Below are positions 44,532 to 52,902 of a DNA stretch of 64,000 nt, in pieces (position 1 is the first letter of the stretch; each line of letters starts with the position of its first letter). This DNA comes from an uncultured Sutterella sp. (GTDB taxonomy: Bacteria > Pseudomonadota > Gammaproteobacteria > Burkholderiales > Burkholderiaceae_F). The notes beneath the pieces were generated by a model that did not search any database, was not told the DNA's origin, and saw nothing but the letters and a program-made list of their open reading frames with translations. A program made the translations under genes and the position numbers. Location of the stretch: the NCBI GenBank assembly GCA_949287305.1, contig CASEFX010000034.1, positions 372,001 through 436,000 of the forward strand, written 5' to 3'.

Positions 44532-46595
44532 ATGAACAACAAAGAAGACCTCAAAACCCCTGCAACGAATTTCATTCGAAACATCATTGAGGAGGACTTG
44601 GCCAAGGGAGCCAATCTTCCCCGTTACTGGTGCGGCCATCCTGCCCCGTACTCCGAACAATTGGAAAAGGGCGAGCCCGATCATGTCAAGATTCGTACGC
44701 GTTTCCCGCCGGAACCGAATGGTTATCTGCACATCGGTCACGCCAAGAGCATTTGCTTGAACTTTGGTCTTGCTCGTGACTATGGTGGCTATTGCCACAT
44801 GCGCTTTGATGACACCAATCCGGTGAAGGAAGACCAGGAGTACGTCGACGGTATTCTCGACAGCGTCCGTTGGCTGGGTTTTGACTGGGAGCACGAGAAG
44901 GAATCGAACCTCTACTTTGCGAGCTCGTACTTTGAATACATGTACGAGTTTGCCGAGCATCTGGTGAAGACCGGCTACGCCTACGTGGACGAGCAGACGG
45001 CCGAAGAAATGAAGGCCAATCGCGGGACGTTGCACGAACCCGGCCGCAATTCGCCCTATCGCGATCGTTCCGTGGAAGAAAATCTGCGTCTCTTCCGCGA
45101 AATGCGTGACGGGAAGCACCCCGAAGGCAGCATGGTACTTCGTGCCAAGATCGACATGGCGAGTCCCAACATCAACTTGCGCGATCCGGCCATCTACCGT
45201 ATTCGCTTTGCCGAACACCATGCGACCGGCAACAAGTGGTGCATCTATCCGATGTACACCTTTGCGCATCCGATTGAAGACTCGCTGGAAAACATTACCC
45301 ACTCGATCTGCACGCTCGAATTTGAAGATCAGCGTGCTTTCTACGATTGGGCGTTGGAGCGCATCGTTCCGGTTCTGCGCACGCCTCAGTTTGAGGAGGC
45401 AAAAGAAATCATCGCCTCCATGGCGAGCGGCGGCGACAACCGCGCCATGGCTTTTGTCTGCGCAGCCAAGGCGGCGGAACAGAAGTTGGGACACTCCATT
45501 CCGGAAGAACGAGTTCGTGAAATTTTCGCGAAGTGGGAGTCGATTCCCGATTCCATCGAAGACCATGGGGTGACCGCCTTCTTCGCGCTGTTGAAGGAAT
45601 ATCCGGAAAACTTCACGCCGCTCCTTCAGGCGGCGCTCGAAGTGGTTCGTCCGAATTTCTTCCTGCTCTCTCATCAGTACGAATTCAATCGCTTGAATCT
45701 TACGTACGTGGTGGTGAGCAAGCGCAAGCTCATCCAACTCGTAACGGAAGGTTACGTGGACGGTTGGGACGATCCCCGCATGCCGACCATCGTCGGTCTG
45801 CGTCGCCGCGGCTTCACGCCCGAAAGTCTGCAGCACTTTGCCGAACGTTGCGGTGTTTCCCGCGTGGCGGGCGGTTGGATCGATTATTCGGTTCTGGAAG
45901 CTTCGCTTCGCGAAGACCTGGAAGATCGGGCGGAGCGACGCATTGCCGTGTTGCATCCGCTCAAGCTCATCATCGACAACTATCCGGAAGACGCTTCCGA
46001 AATGTTGGTCGCCAATAACCATCCCCAGAAGCCCGAAATGGGCACTCGAGAAATTTCCTTCTCGCGTGAACTCTGGATTGAGAGTGATGACTTCGCAGAA
46101 GTGCCGCCCAAGGGCTATCGCCGTCTTACGATCCCTGCCGACGGTTCGCCCGCCAAGCCCGTTCGCCTCCGTTACGGCTATGTGGTTGTGCCGACCTCCG
46201 TCGAAAAGAATGAAGCGGGTGAAATCGTGGCCGTGCATGCGAATTACCTTCCCGAAACCAAATCCGGCACGGAAGGTTCCATGACGGTGAAGACGAAGGC
46301 TGCGATTCATTGGTTGGACGCAAAGACGGCCGTTCCCGCGGAAATCCGCGTGTACGATCGTCTGTTCCGCGTGCCGAATCCTGATTCGGGTGAAGGAAGC
46401 TTCCTGGACAACCTCACGCCCAACTCCAAGCAGGTGTTGAGTAGCTTTGTCGAACCTTCTCTGGCGACCGTCGAAAAGGACGCCAAGTTCCAGTTCGAGC
46501 GCAATGGGTACTTCGTTGCCGATCGTGTCGATCATGAACCCGGCAAGCCCGTCTTCAACCTGGCGGTTGGCTTGAAGGATTCGTGGGGTAAGTAA
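44532..46595 (+). CDS. glnS: Glutaminyl-tRNA synthetase with internal insertions
   Basis: GlnS charges tRNA-Gln. The 687-residue protein has the class I HIGH motif (PEPNGYLHIGHAKS near 61-72) and the KMSKS-like VVSKRKL near 394-400, then the two beta-barrel anticodon domains. E. coli GlnS has 554 residues. The excess lies mainly in about 98 extra residues at about 280-378, between YDWALERI and QYEFNRLNL, and about 22 extra residues at 27-50, before RTRFPPEPNG. The core motifs are intact, so the enzyme is probably active. Confidence 0.93.
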   Translation: MNNKEDLKTPATNFIRNIIEEDLAKGANLPRYWCGHPAPYSEQLEKGEPDHVKIRTRFPPEPNGYLHIGHAKSICLNFGLARDYGGYCHMRFDDTNPVKEDQEYVDGILDSVRWLGFDWEHEKESNLYFASSYFEYMYEFAEHLVKTGYAYVDEQTAEEMKANRGTLHEPGRNSPYRDRSVEENLRLFREMRDGKHPEGSMVLRAKIDMASPNINLRDPAIYRIRFAEHHATGNKWCIYPMYTFAHPIEDSLENITHSICTLEFEDQRAFYDWALERIVPVLRTPQFEEAKEIIASMASGGDNRAMAFVCAAKAAEQKLGHSIPEERVREIFAKWESIPDSIEDHGVTAFFALLKEYPENFTPLLQAALEVVRPNFFLLSHQYEFNRLNLTYVVVSKRKLIQLVTEGYVDGWDDPRMPTIVGLRRRGFTPESLQHFAERCGVSRVAGGWIDYSVLEASLREDLEDRAERRIAVLHPLKLIIDNYPEDASEMLVANNHPQKPEMGTREISFSRELWIESDDFAEVPPKGYRRLTIPADGSPAKPVRLRYGYVVVPTSVEKNEAGEIVAVHANYLPETKSGTEGSMTVKTKAAIHWLDAKTAVPAEIRVYDRLFRVPNPDSGEGSFLDNLTPNSKQVLSSFVEPSLATVEKDAKFQFERNGYFVADRVDHEPGKPVFNLAVGLKDSWGK

Positions 46596-46905
46596 ACCAT
46601 ACTGAGGGGGAGAAGCGAGCTGTCAAGAAGGTCGCCTTCCTTCTCGTAAGAGGATGTACCACCTTTGACGGACTTGCTTCGAGAGGAAGGAAGGTTTTCC
46701 TGTGGTATGATCCTTTCCAAGGCGGGAGGCCTCTAGGGGCAACCCGTTGAAAAGAATCCGTTCTTTGCTCCCCAATGTCGCTTAGTGATGTTGACGGCGC
46801 ACGGAAGCCGGATGAGTGCGGTCTTGTTTCGAAGGGATGGAAACGTTTGAGACGAGACCCCTCCTACACAAAAATGAAGTTCCCTACGTCAAGGAAGAAA
46901 TCATC
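46596..46905 (+). other. Long leader region before the FMN-binding protein gene
   Basis: About 310 bases without a credible gene. An extended -10 element, TGGTATGAT (46703-46711), would start a transcript near 46718, giving a leader of about 190 nt. It contains small hairpins such as AAAGAA/TTCTTT (about 46754-46769). I could not match it to the FMN, cobalamin, TPP or fluoride riboswitch consensus. A structured leader is possible, not shown. Confidence 0.4.
46703..46711 (+). promoter_or_regulatory. Extended -10 promoter element
   Basis: TGG followed by TATGAT fits the TGn extended -10 form. No good -35 is present, as is allowed for this class. It points at the FMN-binding protein gene. Confidence 0.5.
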
Positions 46906-47232
46906 ATGAAGAAGTTGATCGTTCTCGCTGCTGTCGCTCTTATGGCCGCCGGTGCTCAGGCCGCCTACAAGGACGGTTCCTACACCGGTGAAGGCAAGGG
47001 CCGTGAATCCCAGATTCAGGTCCAGGTGGACGTCAAGGGTGGCAAGGTTGCCGCCGTCAAGGTTCTGAAGCACGGTGAAACCGAAATGATCTTCGCCGCC
47101 GCCGCTGAAACGCTCTGCCCCGCCATCGTTGAAAAGAACGGTGTGGACGGTGTGGAAAGCGTGGCCGGTGCCACGCTCTCGAGCGATGGCATTAAGGCTG
47201 CCGTGAAGGATGCCCTGTCCAAGGCCCAGTAA
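46906..47232 (+). CDS. Secreted FMN-binding domain protein
   Basis: The 108-residue precursor has a Sec signal peptide (MKKLIVLAAVALMAAGAQA, cleaved before AYKDG) and a single FMN-binding domain: YKDGSYTGEGKGRESQIQ, then GVESVAGATLSSDGIK. The GAT-x-S segment near residue 92 is the type of site to which ApbE covalently links FMN through phosphoester to Thr/Ser. It has no membrane anchor, so it is a small soluble periplasmic flavoprotein, perhaps an electron carrier. ATG 46906 has AGGAAG upstream. apbE is next. Confidence 0.87.
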   Translation: MKKLIVLAAVALMAAGAQAAYKDGSYTGEGKGRESQIQVQVDVKGGKVAAVKVLKHGETEMIFAAAAETLCPAIVEKNGVDGVESVAGATLSSDGIKAAVKDALSKAQ

Positions 47233-47274
47233 TGATTTCGTTCGGACGCTCGTAACGGGCATCCGTTGACGAAT

Positions 47275-47349
47275 GAGAGAAAGAGGGATTGACACGTTTG
47301 GTGCCGTCCCTCTTTTCTTACGTATGAATGTCATACGTAAGAAAAGAGG
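47275..47349 (+). promoter_or_regulatory. Overlapping terminator-like and long hairpins between the FMN-protein gene and apbE
   Basis: AAAGAGGGA (47280-47288) can pair with TCCCTCTTT (47307-47315), giving a terminator-like hairpin followed by T-rich sequence. Separately, arms of 19 bases at 47309-47327 and 47331-47349 are perfect inverted repeats with a 3-base loop. The two structures share 47309-47315, so they exclude each other. The second ends 13 bases before the apbE ATG. Confidence 0.7.
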
Positions 47350-47362
47350 AGTTAAGGAGATT

Positions 47363-48445
47363 ATGAAGAGACAAGGATATTGGGCCGTTTCCGTGATGGC
47401 TTTCTTTCTGGCCTGCGGTGGGGTGAGTACGGTTCAGGCAACCGACACGCAGGCGGCTCAGGCTCAGGTGCAAAAGGAAGAATACGAGTTGCCGTGGATG
47501 AGCCTCCACATGGGAACCATCATTTCCGGCAAGGTGTTCGGTTCGAGTGAGGAGGAAGTCCTGAAGCTTCGTCAGATGGTCGAAGACGAAATCGTTCGCT
47601 ATGAGGACATGATGTCGGTGCACAAGAAGACCGCTCTGAACGAAGTGAACGATCGCTCTGGTGAATGGGTATCGGTCCCCAAAGAAGTCGCCGAGATGAC
47701 TCGTGAGGCGTTGGAGGTGGCCAGGGACTCAAATCAGGCTTTCGAACCCACGATCGGTCCGGTCGTCAATTTGTGGAAGATCGGGTTTGGTGGAGATTCG
47801 GTGCCTTCCGATGAAGCGATTCAAAAGGCCGTACGGTCGGTGGATTATCGAAAGGTCGAAGTTCGCGAAACGTCGGACGAATGGCAAATTCGTGTGGCAC
47901 CCGGACAGAACCTCGACATGGGCGGGATTGCCAAGGGTTACATCGGCCAGAAGTTGGCCGAGCTCCTTCGCAACCAAGGTGCCGAACATGCGCTCTTGGA
48001 TTTGGGTGGAAACGTCGTTACACTCGGCGGGAAGTCTGAGGATCGTCCCTGGCGAGTCGGTTTGCAACGTCCGGATCAGGCGCGCAACACCTATTTCGCT
48101 GTCATCAATGCCAAGGACGTGAGCGTGATCACGTCGGGGGCGTACGAGCGTTATTTTGAGAAGGAAGGAAAGCGCTACGGACATATTCTGAGTGCCAAGA
48201 CGGGGTATCCCGTTTTGACCGATATCGCTTCGGTATCCATTGTTGATGCGAATGGGGCGAAAGCGGATGCATGGTGTACAGCTTTGTTTGCGATGGGTTG
48301 GGAGAAGGCTCTTACGTATTTAACTATACATGATGATCTCCAGGCGGTAATTTTGCATTCTGACCTTAAAAGACTTTATGTTTCTAACGGAATTGCTGGA
48401 AAGATTGAGGTTGTTGATAGAAATATGGTACTGACGGAGAACTGA
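47363..48445 (+). CDS. apbE: FAD:protein FMN transferase (ApbE)
   Basis: ApbE transfers FMN from FAD to a Thr/Ser of a target flavoprotein, outside the cytoplasm. The 360-residue precursor starts MKRQGYWAVSVMAFFLACGG (hydrophobic signal with a possible lipobox Cys). Its domain shows MGTIISGKVFG, a GQNLDMGGIAKGYIGQKLA region, ALLDLGGNVVTLGG and the metal-binding DVSVITSGAYERYF. Its neighbour is the likely acceptor. ATG 47363 follows GGAGTTAAGGAG. The final 45 codons become AT-rich. Confidence 0.92.
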   Translation: MKRQGYWAVSVMAFFLACGGVSTVQATDTQAAQAQVQKEEYELPWMSLHMGTIISGKVFGSSEEEVLKLRQMVEDEIVRYEDMMSVHKKTALNEVNDRSGEWVSVPKEVAEMTREALEVARDSNQAFEPTIGPVVNLWKIGFGGDSVPSDEAIQKAVRSVDYRKVEVRETSDEWQIRVAPGQNLDMGGIAKGYIGQKLAELLRNQGAEHALLDLGGNVVTLGGKSEDRPWRVGLQRPDQARNTYFAVINAKDVSVITSGAYERYFEKEGKRYGHILSAKTGYPVLTDIASVSIVDANGAKADAWCTALFAMGWEKALTYLTIHDDLQAVILHSDLKRLYVSNGIAGKIEVVDRNMVLTEN

Positions 48446-48447
48446 AA

Positions 48448-49368
48448 ATGAAAGCGATTCCGGTTTGTATGGTTGTTGATGATGGATATCTTCCGTTTGC
48501 TGCAACGACGTTGGTCTCTATTTGTGAAAATACACAAGAGAAGATTGCTTGTTACATTCTTGCTCATAACATTCCTTCCGAGAGAAAGCAAAAATTTGAG
48601 GAGGGAGTGCAGACATTGAAGGGATTGTGTGGTGTACGTTGGATTGATGTGAGAGATGAATGGTTGGAAGGTTTGGTTGTAGGAAAACATATCAGTGTTG
48701 TGACTTACGCTCGCATTTTTATTCCTGAGGTTGTTAAAGCGGAGGAAAAGGTTTTATTTACCGATGTTGATGTTTTATTTCAAGGGGATGTCGGAGAATT
48801 GTACAGAGAAAAGTTTGACGACTGTGTGATTTGTGCTGTTCCTGAAGATGATGTGGCAGATGGGCATCGGGAGGATAAGAAAAGACTCGAAATTCCAGAG
48901 GATGCTATATATTTTAGTGCGGGATTGTTGTTGATTGATTGTGAAAAGTGGAGAGCGGGAAACTGGACGAAGCGGCTTCTGGATGATGTAAAACAGGATG
49001 TTAGTAAATTCACGTGCTACGATCAAGATTTGTTGAATCGGAACATGTATTCATCGTATAAATCGTTGAGCAAAAAATGGTGTTGGATACGACAACGCGC
49101 AAAATTCGAAAGGGCGAATGTTGAATACCTTAAGGATCCTGGCATTAGACATTTTAATGGAAGGGTTAAACCGTGGTTGTGCCTCCCTAGTTTCGGGAGG
49201 TTAGGTGAGAAAGGGGTAAGGTTGGGGACGAACTCTTTCTGGCTTGTTGCTCAGAAAACGGTTTTTTTTGATGAGATATGTTCGATTAGAGCGAAAGAGG
49301 GATGGGTTGTGCGTTTGCTGGGGAAAAGCTTGGTTCAGAAATTGATAGTTTTTTTGCTGAAATTCTAA
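48448..49368 (+). CDS. Glycosyltransferase family 8 protein
   Basis: The 306-residue enzyme starts MKAIPVCMVVDDGYLPFAATTLVSI and contains VLFTDVDVLFQGDVGELY with the DxD metal motif near 110-115, then DQDLLNRNMY and FNGRVKPW near 235. These fit GT8 lipopolysaccharide galactosyl/glucosyltransferases (WaaO/RfaI group). The DNA is markedly AT-rich compared with both sides, and the gene begins 2 bases after apbE, pointing to horizontal acquisition. Confidence 0.85.
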   Translation: MKAIPVCMVVDDGYLPFAATTLVSICENTQEKIACYILAHNIPSERKQKFEEGVQTLKGLCGVRWIDVRDEWLEGLVVGKHISVVTYARIFIPEVVKAEEKVLFTDVDVLFQGDVGELYREKFDDCVICAVPEDDVADGHREDKKRLEIPEDAIYFSAGLLLIDCEKWRAGNWTKRLLDDVKQDVSKFTCYDQDLLNRNMYSSYKSLSKKWCWIRQRAKFERANVEYLKDPGIRHFNGRVKPWLCLPSFGRLGEKGVRLGTNSFWLVAQKTVFFDEICSIRAKEGWVVRLLGKSLVQKLIVFLLKF

Positions 49369-49381
49369 TTCCCGTTTTTGT

Positions 49382-52300
49382 ATGCAAAGAAATCCTTCCT
49401 TCGTACATTTGAGATTCCATTCCGAGTACTCCATCATTGACGGGATGGTGCGCATCGATCCGATCATTGAAAAGGTGCTCGAGCACGGCGGTGTGGCGCT
49501 CGGGATTGCCGACATCATGAATCTCTTTGGCGGCGTGCGTTTTTACACGCACGCCATGAAGGCCGGTCTCAAGCCCATCATCGGTTGCGATATTCGCCTG
49601 CACAATCCCGCTATGCCGGACGAACCGGATCGTCTGACGGTGTACTGCATGCATCGTGAAGGCTATCGCCATCTGTGCGAACTTCTTACGCGTGCGTATC
49701 TCACGAAAGAAGACCGCCTGCGCGGGCAAATCAAACTCGAGTGGTTCGAAGGAAAGCAGGGGGAAGGCCTCATTGCGTTGACGGGCGGTCCCGAAGGGGC
49801 GCTCGCGCGTCACTACGCGCATGAACTGCCGTCTCTCGCGGTGACGGAATTGCGACGCTATAAAGAAATCTTCAAGGATCGTCTCTACGTGGAATTGCAA
49901 CGCGCGGGACGCCCTGGAGATGAAGCGCTCGTTCATGAACTTGTCAACCTGGCGATCGAAGTGGACGTCCCAGTGGTCGCGACGCATCCCGTGCAGTTTT
50001 TGATGCCGGAAGACTACGAGTCGCACGCCATCCGTTGTTGCATCTCGGAAGGCTATACGCTCAACGACCCTCGCCGCAATCAGACCTTTACGGAAGAGAT
50101 GTACCTCAAGACCGAGGAGGAGATGTGTCGCATTTTCGCCGACATTCCCTCGGCCTTGGAAAACTCGGTGCAGATCGCCATGCGCTGCAATCTCGACGGC
50201 GTTCTCTCGAAGCCTCAGTTGCCGCTTTTCCCGACTCCCGATGGCATGTCCCTGGACGACTACATCGACTTTCTCGCGAAACAAGGCTTGCAGAAGCGTT
50301 TGGACTTTCTCTATCCCGACAAATACGAACAGGCGGAAGTTCGCAAAGAGTACGACGAACGTCTGGAGTACGAACTCGGCATCATCAAGAAGATGGAGTT
50401 TCCGGGATACTTCCTCATCGTTCAGGACTTCATCAACTGGTCGAAGCGCAACGACATTCCCGTGGGACCGGGGCGCGGCTCGGGTGCGGGCTCACTCGTA
50501 GCCTACGCACTCGGGATTACCGACCTGGATCCCCTGGAGTTCGATCTCCTTTTTGAACGTTTTCTGAACCCGGAACGCGTGTCGATGCCTGACTTCGACG
50601 TCGACTTCTGTCAGTACAATCGCGACCGCGTGATTGAGTACGTGAAGGCGACTTACGGCGTCGACGCCGTGAGTCAGATCGCAACCTTCGGTACGCTCGG
50701 TGCCAAGGCGGTTGTGCGCGACGTGGCGCGCGCTCTTTCCATTCCGTACGGGAAGGCGGACAATCTCGCGAAACTCATCCCGCAACAACCGGGAAAAAGC
50801 ATCACGCTCAAAGAGGCGCTCGAAACCATTCCCGAATTCAAGGAAGCCGTTGAGAAGGAGGAGGACTATCAGGAACTCATTCGTCTCGCCATGCCGCTTG
50901 AAGGCATGACGAGAAACCTCGGCATGCACGCGGGTGGCGTGCTGATCGCCCCTGGGAAACTTACGGACTTCTGCCCTCTCTACAACTCGGACGGTAAGCC
51001 TGAAAACACGGTCAGTCAGTACGACAAGAAAGACGTGGAAAACGTCGGCCTCGTGAAGTTCGACTTCTTGGGGCTTACAACGCTTTCGATTTTGAAGAAG
51101 GCTGTGGAGTACATCAAGAAGCTCCATCCGGATCTTCCTTTTGAACTTGCCCGCATTTCGATCAAGGACGAAGAAACCTATCAGCTCTTCCAGGACGCCA
51201 ACACGGCGGCCGTCTTTCAGTTCGAATCGGAAGGGATGCGAACCCTTTTAAAGCAGGCGCGTCCGGACCGTCTGGAAGATCTGGTGGCTTTGAATGCGTT
51301 GTATCGCCCGGGTCCGATGGACCTGATCCCCTCCTTCATCAATCGTAAGTTCGGTCGGGAAAAGGTGAACTATCCCGACAAGCGCATGGAGGAGGTGCTC
51401 GAAGAAACCTACGGCATCATGGTCTATCAGGAACAGGTGATGCGTGTGGCGCAGGTAATCGGCGGTTATACGCTGGGCGGCGCCGACCTGCTTCGTCGAG
51501 CCATGGGGAAGAAGAACGTCGAGGAAATGAAGCGTCAGCGCGACGTCTTCATCAAGGGTGCGGGCGAACGAGGCGTCACGCCCGAAACCGCGACCGAAAT
51601 TTTCGACTTGATGGAAAAGTTTGCGGGCTACGGTTTCAACAAATCGCACGCTGCAGCCTACTCCTATGTGGCCTACCAGACGGCCTACCTAAAAGTGCAT
51701 CACACGGCGGCCTTCATGGCGGCCAACCTTTGTATGGTGATGGACCAGAACGACAAGGTCTGCGCCCTGATCGAAGACGCCAAGGAAAACGGCGTCGCCT
51801 TCCTGGCGCCGGACGTGAACGAAAGCGACTGGTTCTTCACCGTGCCGGATGAAGGGCACATTCGCTACGGTCTCGGGGCCGTGAAGGGCGTGGGTGAACA
51901 GGTTGTGGAGGAAATCATGCGGGTCCGAAAGGAAAAGGGGCCCTTCAAGGATCTCTTTGACTTCACGGCCCGTGTGAAGGGGATGTCCGCCCGCGTGCTT
52001 GAAAACCTCATCAAGGCGGGGAGCTTTGATTCGCTCGATGAAGACCGAGGCAAACTTTTCGGGAACATTCAGCACGCCTTGAATCTGGGACGTGCCGAGC
52101 AGGAAAACGACACGCAGGACAGCCTTTTCGGCGACATGGAAGAAGAGGTGGAACGCCAGGTTCAGTGGGTGGATGCTCCTTCCTGGAGTGATCGCGAACG
52201 CTTGGTGAACGAAAAGAAGATGCTCGGCTTCTGCTTTACGGGACACCTCTTTGATGTGTACGAACGTGAGGCCCGCCACTTTACAACCACCACCCTCAAC

Positions 52301-52804
52301 CAACTCAAGGCCGGTCGCGAGAAAGTTCGTCTCTGCGGCGTCGTGACGGGCCTGCGTGCGATCCAAGGGAAGCGCGGTCGCATGGCCGCCATCACCATCA
52401 CCGATAAAACGGCGGTGATGGACGTGGTGGTCTACAGCGAAATCTGGGACCGCATCCGCGGTTCCTTTGACGTGGACGATCTCGTCTGCGTGACGGGACG
52501 CGTGCGCTACGACGAATTCTCAAAGCGCCTCGGCGTCACGGCGGACGAAGTGTGGAACCTCATGGAACTGCGTCGCCGGGTGGCGCAGTACCTGGAGGTG
52601 GAGGTCACGAAGGATAATCTCCCCGCACTCGAAGAACTCAAGGACGTGTCGGACGATCTTCGCATCTACCAACGAGTTCCCGTTCGTTTCAAAATCACCT
52701 CCGACGGTAAGTCGGAAGGGGCGCTCTACGCCACCATGAAGGTGTCAAACGAGTGGGTGGACTCCCTGCGCATTGCCGGGTACAAACCGCACTTCGTGTA
52801 CTGA
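49382..52804 (+). CDS. dnaE: DNA polymerase III subunit alpha
   Basis: DnaE is the replicative polymerase. The 1140-residue protein has an N-terminal PHP domain (FVHLRFHSEYSIIDGMV), palm-domain catalytic acidic residues in MPDFDVDFCQYNRD near 400-415, GPGRGSGAGSLVAYALGI, GYGFNKSHAAAYSYVAYQTAYLK, and a C-terminal OB domain. Its length fits proteobacterial DnaE1. It begins 14 bases after the AT-rich GT8 gene, which has been placed directly upstream. Confidence 0.97.
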   Translation: MQRNPSFVHLRFHSEYSIIDGMVRIDPIIEKVLEHGGVALGIADIMNLFGGVRFYTHAMKAGLKPIIGCDIRLHNPAMPDEPDRLTVYCMHREGYRHLCELLTRAYLTKEDRLRGQIKLEWFEGKQGEGLIALTGGPEGALARHYAHELPSLAVTELRRYKEIFKDRLYVELQRAGRPGDEALVHELVNLAIEVDVPVVATHPVQFLMPEDYESHAIRCCISEGYTLNDPRRNQTFTEEMYLKTEEEMCRIFADIPSALENSVQIAMRCNLDGVLSKPQLPLFPTPDGMSLDDYIDFLAKQGLQKRLDFLYPDKYEQAEVRKEYDERLEYELGIIKKMEFPGYFLIVQDFINWSKRNDIPVGPGRGSGAGSLVAYALGITDLDPLEFDLLFERFLNPERVSMPDFDVDFCQYNRDRVIEYVKATYGVDAVSQIATFGTLGAKAVVRDVARALSIPYGKADNLAKLIPQQPGKSITLKEALETIPEFKEAVEKEEDYQELIRLAMPLEGMTRNLGMHAGGVLIAPGKLTDFCPLYNSDGKPENTVSQYDKKDVENVGLVKFDFLGLTTLSILKKAVEYIKKLHPDLPFELARISIKDEETYQLFQDANTAAVFQFESEGMRTLLKQARPDRLEDLVALNALYRPGPMDLIPSFINRKFGREKVNYPDKRMEEVLEETYGIMVYQEQVMRVAQVIGGYTLGGADLLRRAMGKKNVEEMKRQRDVFIKGAGERGVTPETATEIFDLMEKFAGYGFNKSHAAAYSYVAYQTAYLKVHHTAAFMAANLCMVMDQNDKVCALIEDAKENGVAFLAPDVNESDWFFTVPDEGHIRYGLGAVKGVGEQVVEEIMRVRKEKGPFKDLFDFTARVKGMSARVLENLIKAGSFDSLDEDRGKLFGNIQHALNLGRAEQENDTQDSLFGDMEEEVERQVQWVDAPSWSDRERLVNEKKMLGFCFTGHLFDVYEREARHFTTTTLNQLKAGREKVRLCGVVTGLRAIQGKRGRMAAITITDKTAVMDVVVYSEIWDRIRGSFDVDDLVCVTGRVRYDEFSKRLGVTADEVWNLMELRRRVAQYLEVEVTKDNLPALEELKDVSDDLRIYQRVPVRFKITSDGKSEGALYATMKVSNEWVDSLRIAGYKPHFVY

Positions 52805-52838
52805 GCAGACGCTACGGAAGCAGACCGAAAAGAAGAGC

Positions 52839-52864
52839 GGCACCGAAGGAGAACTTTCGGTGCC
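52839..52864. terminator. Hairpin between convergent dnaE and argH
   Basis: GGCACCGAA (52839-52847) pairs with TTCGGTGCC (52856-52864). T-runs are poor on the plus side and slightly better on the minus side. Confidence 0.55.
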
Positions 52865-52902
52865 ACTCAACTGTTTAGGAAGCTAAAACAATAGGATGCG
52901 CA

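Noticed and set aside
44355..46535. A 726-codon open frame antisense to glnS
   Set aside because: glnS carries HIGH and KMSKS-type motifs; the antisense product is Arg/His-rich noise.
47309..47349. The 19-bp inverted repeat as an insertion-sequence remnant
   Set aside because: A 3-base loop and no transposase or target duplication; position before a ribosome site suits a regulatory hairpin better.
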